From a virus, in IMG/VR virus record IMGVR_UViG_3300027710_000025, positions 1 to 64,000 of that record: a stretch of DNA of 64,000 nt; one strand, 5' to 3'. This document shows, piece by piece, positions 55,101 through 61,671 of the stretch. A model generated the notes under the pieces. It did not search any database, was not told where the DNA came from, and saw only the letters and a program-made list of their open reading frames with translations. Position 1 is the stretch's first letter, and each line of letters opens with the position of its first letter. Position numbers and translations under genes: made by a program.

Positions 55101-56666
55101 ATGAAGACAACCGATTTTAATCAACACACCAGTTCTCATAAATTGAATGAGAACCTATACAAAAAGTTCGGCGTAAAAGTCGACTTTAACAAGTATAGCA
55201 GAGAGCAATTAGAAGATGCTCGTAATAAAATTCGTACTGAAATTCATCAGTTAGAAGCTAAGAGCAATTTTAATGATCTTTTAACTAATGAAACTTATCA
55301 GAAGAACAAACAACTAGTGGGACTGCTAAACACTCGCATTAAAGAAATGCTAGGTGAAAGTATTAGAGTTATGGAACGTAAGTTGTCTGGTGTAGAAAAG
55401 AAAGTAGCTGAAAAGTTTGATCCATTGAAGCATGTCAAGAATCCTACTAAAGGTGAGAAGGATGCTGCTAAGGATGTCAAGCGTGGTAGCTATGCAGATC
55501 GTGCAGCTATGCTAAGGTCAGCAGAAGCTGATGGTCGTTTAAAAGACCAAAAAGTTAAAGAAGGCGAAAAAACAGAAGGCAACGCATTTGGTGCAGCAGT
55601 TCGTAAAGCCAAGTCAGACGGTATTCAAAAGGGCGAAAAAGTTAAAGTCGGCGGAAAAGAATACGCAGTTAAAGAAGGCGACAAACAAACAATGAGTCGT
55701 GCAGCTAAAGGGCACGAAAAATACGGTAAAGACGGCATGGCAGCATTAGCCAAGGCCGGCAAAGAAGGCAAGGATCTTGACAAGATCCGTAATAAGTATG
55801 ACAAGTATGATGAAGCAGTTGAGGAAGGTTTCCCAACTGTAGCAGATGCTAAAGCTCGTGCAGAAAAAGAAAAGACTACTGGCAAGTTTGACAAGAAGCA
55901 GACTAGCACAGGCACAGTCTACACTCGCAAGTCTAATACATTCACTGATGGCGGAGATGACAGCGATGTCAAGAAAGCCAAAAAGTCCGCTAAGGTCAAA
56001 GAAGGTTCTAAGAATCTTCCAGGCAATCAAGAAAAGATTGATGCCGATCACGATGGTAAGATTGAAAAGAGCGACTTAGCTAAATTACGTGCAGGAAAGA
56101 AAAAGATGAAAGAAAGCCAACATAGAAAAAACGTTAAACTAGTTAACGAAAGTATTCGTAGATTAATCAACGAAGACGAAGAAGGTAAAGCCAAAGCTAT
56201 TACAGCCGGCACCGATATGGTCAACGACTTTACCAGTTGGATGACTCGTGTGGGTCAATATCAGACAAAGAGCATGATTGAGTTAGCTGACGCTATCCGT
56301 GCTAACATGGGTCAAGAGCAAGCTGAAACATTTAAGGGTGCAGTTGCTCCTGCTTTAGAAACAGCTCTAAACACATTAACACAAGCACGTGAGCAACTAA
56401 GCAATGCAGTTGCTGTGTTAGCAGGCGAGTCAAGCCCAATGGATACAATGGGTGCAGAGATGGGTGGCGACATGGGCGGTGCAGAAGCTGGCATGGACAG
56501 TATGAATGCAGGTAACGAAGAAGTTCCAATGGATGACGAATTCGGTGCAGCAGATGCAGCATCGGGTGGTGCAGAAATGGCCGGCCGTGAAATGCGTGAA
56601 AGCCGCAGATTGTTTGCTGCCAAACTAAACGAAGCACACAGCATCATTGCAAGACTATCTAAATGA
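55101..56666 (+). CDS. Lys/Ala/Glu-rich structural protein with EF-hand loop, 521 aa
   Basis: Helical N-terminus (residues 1-110), a long Lys/Gly/Ala low-complexity region (115-320), and a C-terminal helical part (345-521) with a Met/Gly-rich stretch. 'DADHDGKIEKSD' (about residues 313-324) is a canonical 12-residue EF-hand/dockerin-type Ca2+ loop with D1, D3, D5, G6, I8 and D12. Likely a head-internal or scaffold-like protein. AT the start, 'HKLNEN' offers an L-N-E prohead-protease site. Confidence 0.75.
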   Translation: MKTTDFNQHTSSHKLNENLYKKFGVKVDFNKYSREQLEDARNKIRTEIHQLEAKSNFNDLLTNETYQKNKQLVGLLNTRIKEMLGESIRVMERKLSGVEKKVAEKFDPLKHVKNPTKGEKDAAKDVKRGSYADRAAMLRSAEADGRLKDQKVKEGEKTEGNAFGAAVRKAKSDGIQKGEKVKVGGKEYAVKEGDKQTMSRAAKGHEKYGKDGMAALAKAGKEGKDLDKIRNKYDKYDEAVEEGFPTVADAKARAEKEKTTGKFDKKQTSTGTVYTRKSNTFTDGGDDSDVKKAKKSAKVKEGSKNLPGNQEKIDADHDGKIEKSDLAKLRAGKKKMKESQHRKNVKLVNESIRRLINEDEEGKAKAITAGTDMVNDFTSWMTRVGQYQTKSMIELADAIRANMGQEQAETFKGAVAPALETALNTLTQAREQLSNAVAVLAGESSPMDTMGAEMGGDMGGAEAGMDSMNAGNEEVPMDDEFGAADAASGGAEMAGREMRESRRLFAAKLNEAHSIIARLSK

Positions 56667-57028
56667 GATTGTTTGAAGTTGCGGACTCGTTTGCTAGTGA
56701 TCTAGAAATGGTCTTAAGGAATCAAATGGGGCGTAGTGATTCAAAGAATTCTACGCTTAAACTCACTTGGCCTGCTTTGTCAAACATGATGAAGAACATG
56801 GGTTACGGTGAAATTGATTCAAAAGGATTCCAGAAAATATTCGACGGTAATCCTTCGCTACAGGCCATTGTTCGCAACTTTAATGATACTGGAATCATTG
56901 TGTCGACTAAAGTCGACAATCCAGATGCTGAAGCCCAAGGTGGCGAAACGCCTGAACCAGGTGGCCAGACAGTTGATCAAATGGCCAGCTCCGCAGCCAA
57001 TCAATTCCTTAACAGTCCGCTTTCTTAA
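56663..57028 (+). CDS. Conserved T4-like late protein, 121 aa
   Basis: 'MRLFEVADSFASDLEMVLRN', 'LTWPALSNMMKNMGYGEIDS' and 'GFQKIFDGNPSLQAIVRNF' belong to a small protein conserved in T4-like cyanophages and relatives; role unknown. Overlaps the preceding gene by 4 bases and the opposite-strand gene by 20. Confidence 0.8.
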   Translation: MRLFEVADSFASDLEMVLRNQMGRSDSKNSTLKLTWPALSNMMKNMGYGEIDSKGFQKIFDGNPSLQAIVRNFNDTGIIVSTKVDNPDAEAQGGETPEPGGQTVDQMASSAANQFLNSPLS

Positions 57029-57557
57029 TCAACAGGCTGTCTAGTACAGTTTGATAATCATGATCGAGCCATTGGTAAGAAAAGAATTTTCTAATTTTTA
57101 ATTTAGGCTTATGAACACTGTGCGGTCTACTTACATTTAATAAGTAGGCCGTATTTTTTTCTGCACTAAATCTACAACGTTCAGTAAGCTGGTCTAAGTG
57201 AAAGACGTTTTCCCCTTGTTCTTTAATGTTGCTTAGATGTTGCGTCTTGTCTGTTTCGTCGAAGAACACAGTAGAAGACTCGTCCGTTTGAAAATACCAA
57301 TTCAAGTTGCAGCCTACTCCTAAATCTTTATGAGGTTGTAAATACCCTCTCCCAACAATTTCAGAATAGAATACTCGAGTAGGCGGTATACTCGATATTG
57401 GAGTTGAGTGTAGACTTTTAAATAATTCTATGTTATTAATTTTGTAAAGAAAAATAATAACATCTGGATAGCCATATTGGAATGCTAGCGGTCCTTTTAA
57501 TTGCTCGTAGTCGAATGGTTTGAGTTCAAACTCGAATTTTTGAAAATAGTCTTGCAT
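57009..57557 (-). CDS. 2OG-Fe(II) oxygenase-like protein, 182 aa
   Basis: 'GYLQPHKDLGVGCNLNWYFQ' carries the HxD iron pair, 'LLNVSRPHSVHKPKLKIRKF' the distal His and Arg. Similar in plan to the AspH-like proteins at 26162 and 28731. Start at 57557 behind a perfect late promoter; longer readings run into the divergent promoter of the exonuclease gene. Confidence 0.68.
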   Translation of the reverse strand: MQDYFQKFEFELKPFDYEQLKGPLAFQYGYPDVIIFLYKINNIELFKSLHSTPISSIPPTRVFYSEIVGRGYLQPHKDLGVGCNLNWYFQTDESSTVFFDETDKTQHLSNIKEQGENVFHLDQLTERCRFSAEKNTAYLLNVSRPHSVHKPKLKIRKFFSYQWLDHDYQTVLDSLLIKKADC

Positions 57558-57564
57558 TGGCAAA

Positions 57565-57572
57565 TATTTATA
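57565..57572 (-). promoter_or_regulatory. Late promoter, perfect TATAAATA, near-leaderless
   Basis: Ends 7 bases before ATG 57557. Confidence 0.75.
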
Positions 57573-57581
57573 GTCCTTTAT

Positions 57582-57610
57582 TTGCGTTATGATAAAAACT
57601 GTTGTATAAT
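57582..57610 (+). promoter_or_regulatory. Sigma-70 promoter in the late block
   Basis: TTGCGT (57582-57587), 17-bp spacer, TATAAT (57605-57610); the ATG of the exonuclease follows 7 bases later, so this mRNA is nearly leaderless. Confidence 0.7.
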
Positions 57611-57617
57611 TAATACT

Positions 57618-58316
57618 ATGATTTATACTCCACCACCTTTTGTAGAACACGTACAATATAAACCTTGCCAACAAATAAATGACCCTGTAACCCGTAAGAG
57701 AGTTTACCTAACACCTGACGGAGAAAAAACACCAAGTGTTACAACGATCCTTAGTGCTACTAAAGATCAAACGCATTTAATTGAATGGCGTAAGAGAGTT
57801 GGTGAAGAAAATGCTGCACAGATAACTAAAGAAGCTTCTGGGATCGGTACAGCTATGCATAATAACTTAGAAAGATTCCTTGCTGGACTAGAGCGTCAGC
57901 CGGGCAACAATCTGGTGCATGTACAGGCCAATAAGATGGCCAATGTTATCATTGAGCAGGGATTAAAAGATGTTAACGAAGTTTGGGCAATGGAGCAGAG
58001 TCTGTACTTCCCGGGACTATATTCGGGTACTACTGACCTAGTAGCAGTGTACAAAGGTAATCCTAGTGTATGTGACTATAAACAGACTAACAAACCTAAG
58101 AAAGCAGAATGGGTTGAAGATTACTTCTTGCAGCTAATGGCTTATATTTTAGCACATAACGAAGTCTATGGGACAGACATTCGTGAAGGGCATGTATTCA
58201 TGTGCAGTCGCGATCTACAATATCAACAATTCGATCTAACACCAGATAACTTTAACAAATACCAAGACATGTGGCTAGCTAAAGTTGAAGACTACTACGT
58301 TAATTACTACAAGTGA
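57618..58316 (+). CDS. PD-(D/E)XK exonuclease, 232 aa
   Basis: 'GLYSGTTDLVAVYKGNPSVC' then 'DYKQTNKPKKAEW' give the D...(D)xK catalytic pair of RecB-like nucleases (about residues 141-162), and 'DYFLQLMAYILAHNEVYG' the Q-containing helix. N-terminal 'TPSVTTILSATKDQTHLIEW' is typical of T4-like phage exonucleases. Role in DNA recombination or host DNA turnover. Start at 57618 fits the promoter and family. Confidence 0.85.
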   Translation: MIYTPPPFVEHVQYKPCQQINDPVTRKRVYLTPDGEKTPSVTTILSATKDQTHLIEWRKRVGEENAAQITKEASGIGTAMHNNLERFLAGLERQPGNNLVHVQANKMANVIIEQGLKDVNEVWAMEQSLYFPGLYSGTTDLVAVYKGNPSVCDYKQTNKPKKAEWVEDYFLQLMAYILAHNEVYGTDIREGHVFMCSRDLQYQQFDLTPDNFNKYQDMWLAKVEDYYVNYYK

Positions 58317-59038
58317 AAGCCGAAGACATCGTCTATACTCCGTTAGATTTACCCTGTTGTCCAGAAATTGATCTAGACAGGCTAACGGCATGGATGACAC
58401 AGGTATACCCGCAGAAACATCTACTGCAACAAACTGGAAACTATCTCATTGCAGGTATTAATGAAAAAGATGTATTCCCTTGGGAAGTAGTATGGGCAAA
58501 AGCATTAGATTGGCAGTCTAATTTTGATAAAGAATTTCCTGAGTTAGTAAATTATATTGTTAACGATTGGGGCATCCCTGAAAACGAAATAGTTGCAATG
58601 ACACTGTTACCTAAACGTGCAAGTGCTGTGTCAAAGGAGTTTTGGCACAGCGATCTTGATAAGCTAGGACTACGCTTCTATATAAGTTTTGAAAATAGAG
58701 AACAGGACAAGTTGTTGTTCAAAAAGACATTAAGCAGCGAATGCAAAGAAGAAAATCTATTTAGAACATTTCAAACAGATGCAGGTCTTGAACATACTGT
58801 ACATACTGCACATATACTAGGCGATCGTCAACCTTATTATTTGAATAACTATCTAGCAGCACACAACGTAAAGAATACCAGTGCTGATAGACGAATAGCT
58901 GTGATTGTTGCAACTTCCTACGAAGTTAACCAACAGAGCAAATTAAAATCTAAAATAAATGATTTAATAGTAGCAAGTGCTCAAAAATATCACCAGCAGG
59001 CTATATTTTGGCATGACTGGTCTGATGCAATTTCTTGA
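58313..59038 (+). CDS. 2OG-Fe(II) oxygenase-like protein, 241 aa
   Basis: 'SKEFWHSDLDKLGLRFYISF' supplies HxD, and 'YYLNNYLAAHNVKNTSADRR' the distal His and Arg. GTG start overlapping the exonuclease stop (GTGA). It is the fifth hydroxylase-like protein in the window; substrate unknown. Confidence 0.65.
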   Translation: MKAEDIVYTPLDLPCCPEIDLDRLTAWMTQVYPQKHLLQQTGNYLIAGINEKDVFPWEVVWAKALDWQSNFDKEFPELVNYIVNDWGIPENEIVAMTLLPKRASAVSKEFWHSDLDKLGLRFYISFENREQDKLLFKKTLSSECKEENLFRTFQTDAGLEHTVHTAHILGDRQPYYLNNYLAAHNVKNTSADRRIAVIVATSYEVNQQSKLKSKINDLIVASAQKYHQQAIFWHDWSDAIS

Positions 59039-59460
59039 CCATTAAGCCACATTCTTTTTACTTTGGCAAAGTCTAATTCAGTATCTGTACTGTCACATAC
59101 TCGAAGTTGATCAGTAGTCCAATCCATAATATCAGTACAGGTTAACAGTTGAGCAGACATTGCTCTGTACTCGTTGCTGAATATAACTTTTTCTAAAAAC
59201 TCATATATGTCAGTAGATCCTACACATACAAAACCTTCAAGAGATTGATCATTTTCCACAAAAAATGTCATGGGATAGACATCGTTTTCGTCAAAATTTG
59301 TCAAAATTCTATATCTAACCTGCTGACTAACTGTCAAGTAGTTACGCAGTAGCTCTTGCTCATTGTCAGTTAAAGATAGTTCTAAAAATTTAGTAGGATT
59401 GCTAAAATAGCTAGAATCTACCCTAGGGCTAAAGTTGATGCGTCTTATAAAGTAAAACAT
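58990..59460 (-). CDS. Late protein, 156 aa
   Basis: 'MFYFIRRINFSPRVDSSYFS', 'LSLTDNEQELLRNYLTVSQQ' and 'FDENDVYPMTFFVENDQSLE'; mixed alpha/beta, no recognised family. Converges tail to tail with the preceding gene (49-base overlap). The ATG at 59460 lies 8 bases after a late box; an ATG at 59466 would precede the predicted +1. Confidence 0.7.
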   Translation of the reverse strand: MFYFIRRINFSPRVDSSYFSNPTKFLELSLTDNEQELLRNYLTVSQQVRYRILTNFDENDVYPMTFFVENDQSLEGFVCVGSTDIYEFLEKVIFSNEYRAMSAQLLTCTDIMDWTTDQLRVCDSTDTELDFAKVKRMWLNGQEIASDQSCQNIACW

Positions 59461-59468
59461 TATCATAG

Positions 59469-59476
59469 TATTTATT
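59469..59476 (-). promoter_or_regulatory. Late promoter, near-leaderless
   Basis: AATAAATA, 8 bases before ATG 59460. Confidence 0.6.
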
Positions 59477-59504
59477 TCCCAGGGTAGTCAAACCTAAACG
59501 ACAT

Positions 59505-59512
59505 GATAAATA
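59505..59512 (+). promoter_or_regulatory. Late promoter
   Basis: GATAAATA, 22 bases before ATG 59535; AGGAATG between. Confidence 0.65.
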
Positions 59513-59534
59513 CCCTTATACTAGGAATGTTACC

Positions 59535-61166
59535 ATGGCTGTTATTCAGATTTCAAAAATTCAATTACGTAGAGGGCAGACTGCTGAGCAGGGCATGCCT
59601 CAGCTAGCCAGCGGAGAAATGGGCTGGTCAGTTGACGAGCAGCGACTATTCATTGGCAACGGCAGTGTTGCAGAAGGTGCTCCTGCGGTAGGCAATACAG
59701 AAGTTCTTACTGAAGCAAGAATGTTTGATTTATTGAGCACGGGCAAGTTTACAGCAACTAACTATACCTATGTTGGCCACACTATTACTGCAACTATCAC
59801 AGGAGTTTTAGGGGCAAACTTTCCAGTAGTGCGTACACTGCAAGAAAAACTAGACGACTCTGTTAGTATGTTTGATTTTGGCGTAGCAGATAAAACTGAC
59901 TGCACAGCCAAGTTCCAAAAAGCAATTGATGAAATTTATTTAAGGTCCTTTGATAAGACATTACCGAAGAGTCGTGTTCCTGTTAATGTTCCTGCAGGTA
60001 CTTACTATGTAACCGGTACAGTGTATTTGCCACCGTATGTAACTCTAGTAGGTGCAGGTATTGATAAGACTGTGATTCGTTCCATCGGTACAGGTAACAC
60101 AACTATTTTTGAAACTATCGGCGGCGACAGTACTCCAAGTGTGCGAGTCACGGGAACAAATATTGTTTCTCCTAACAATCCAAGACAAATTAAAATTTCT
60201 GGAATGACCTTGGAACATACTGGCACAATGTTGACTACTCAGACAACTCCTATGATTGTGTTAAACTATGCAGCAGACACAACAATCTCTGATATTAAAT
60301 TCTTAGGTACATATGTATCTGGTGCTACTGCAACCACAGTTAATTCTGCGATCGAGTTAGGATATCTCAGCAAAGACTTAACTATCGAACACTGCCATTT
60401 TGAAGATTTATCTTACCCTGTTATTTCTAATTGGAATGTGAGCGATGTTAAGATCGTGAACAATACTTTTGATACCTTGTATCAAGGTATCACACTGTCC
60501 AATGCATTAACAACATCCAGTGGAAGGAACATTGGACCGATTCGTGTAGATATTCAAGAAAACAAATTTATCAACATTGAACGTCAAGGTATCTTTGTAG
60601 GTGCAAACACTTCAACCAACAATCAGATCAACAGTGAAAATAATCACTTTATTAATGTTGGTAACAACGGCAACGGAGATGCTGACCCTGCACACCCAAT
60701 CATTACTTTTGCCAGCCATGGCAATAGTTCAACCAATGACAACTTTGAGCGTCTATGGTACATGCAGACCACAGTATTAGACACTCCTCAATACGAGATC
60801 ATTGAAGGTACTGCCCAGGTCAGATTAAAGTTCACAGACAGACAACCTTTACCAGAAAGCACCAGTACTCAAACTTTATTGAAGATACCTTACAATTCCA
60901 CAGTTACCAGTGTGACTATTGATTACACTTTGGAAAAAGCTGGATTGGCAAGAAAAGGCACATTAAGCGTAGTGGCCAGTGATGTGGGCGTTTCTTATAA
61001 AGACTCATATGCTGTAGCGGGCAGCAGTGACGGCGATGTGGTATTCTCCGCTGCCTTTTTGGATCACGGACCGGTTGATCGCAACGATACATTGACTGTA
61101 CAATATACTAATCCTGTTGCTGCTGGCACAGGTACTGTAATTTTTAACGTAGCGTATTACCGATAA
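59535..61166 (+). CDS. Beta-helix tailspike protein, 543 aa
   Basis: Residues 1-50 'AVIQISKIQLRRGQTAEQGM' with 'PQLASGEMGWSVDEQRLFIG' are the common fibre N-terminal domain. 'SVSMFDFGVADKTDCTAKFQ' with 'KAIDEIYLRS' opens a pectate-lyase-like right-handed beta-helix (residues 110-420, with the usual 'NVPAGTYYVTGTVYLPPYVT' and repeating 'I.NN.F' turns). The C-terminal beta-sandwich ends the protein. Host polysaccharide binding or depolymerisation is likely; catalytic residues not identified. Confidence 0.85.
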   Translation: MAVIQISKIQLRRGQTAEQGMPQLASGEMGWSVDEQRLFIGNGSVAEGAPAVGNTEVLTEARMFDLLSTGKFTATNYTYVGHTITATITGVLGANFPVVRTLQEKLDDSVSMFDFGVADKTDCTAKFQKAIDEIYLRSFDKTLPKSRVPVNVPAGTYYVTGTVYLPPYVTLVGAGIDKTVIRSIGTGNTTIFETIGGDSTPSVRVTGTNIVSPNNPRQIKISGMTLEHTGTMLTTQTTPMIVLNYAADTTISDIKFLGTYVSGATATTVNSAIELGYLSKDLTIEHCHFEDLSYPVISNWNVSDVKIVNNTFDTLYQGITLSNALTTSSGRNIGPIRVDIQENKFINIERQGIFVGANTSTNNQINSENNHFINVGNNGNGDADPAHPIITFASHGNSSTNDNFERLWYMQTTVLDTPQYEIIEGTAQVRLKFTDRQPLPESTSTQTLLKIPYNSTVTSVTIDYTLEKAGLARKGTLSVVASDVGVSYKDSYAVAGSSDGDVVFSAAFLDHGPVDRNDTLTVQYTNPVAAGTGTVIFNVAYYR

Positions 61167-61169
61167 TTT

Positions 61170-61604
61170 ATGTTCAACCTATCTCCGGATGAGAGATTGA
61201 GTGCCTGGGCCGATCACAGGCACAGTCTCGACTCTTCAGAAAATCCCTTAGAAACACTAATTGAGTTTTGGGATCACCCTCCATATGTTCCTTTCAATAG
61301 GAATGTAGATCCGTATAATCAACGTAGCTGGCCTACTCCTTGGGAAATCCTTATTGAAAACAAATATGACGATTTTACCAAAGTATTAATGATAGCCTGG
61401 ACATTAAAGTTAACTGCCACGTTTAAAGACAGCAAGATAGAGATAAAAACATATACAGATGCACACAGATCCAGGCAGTACAATCTAGTGTTCATCAATG
61501 ATGAGTTTGTTATTAACTACACAGATAATGGTATAAACACACCTAGCGACATCCCCGAGTCATTTCAACTAGAAAATCTAATTGAAGTACAGAGGCCTAG
61601 GTAA
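61170..61604 (+). CDS. Conserved T4-like phage protein, 144 aa
   Basis: 'FNLSPDERLSAWADHRHSLD', 'ETLIEFWDHPPYVPFNRNVD' and 'PYNQRSWPTPWEILIENKYD' are nearly invariant in a small protein of T4-like aquatic phages usually near replication or nucleotide genes. Function unknown. Confidence 0.85.
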   Translation: MFNLSPDERLSAWADHRHSLDSSENPLETLIEFWDHPPYVPFNRNVDPYNQRSWPTPWEILIENKYDDFTKVLMIAWTLKLTATFKDSKIEIKTYTDAHRSRQYNLVFINDEFVINYTDNGINTPSDIPESFQLENLIEVQRPR

Positions 61605-61607
61605 ATA
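61600..61607 (+). promoter_or_regulatory. Late promoter
   Basis: GGTAAATA overlapping the preceding stop; leader of about 60 bases to nrdA. Confidence 0.5.
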
Positions 61608-61671
61608 TCACTCTAAGTAGAAAAAAGAAAAGCGGGCTCTCGGGCCACAAAATAAAAACAACAGGTGGACA

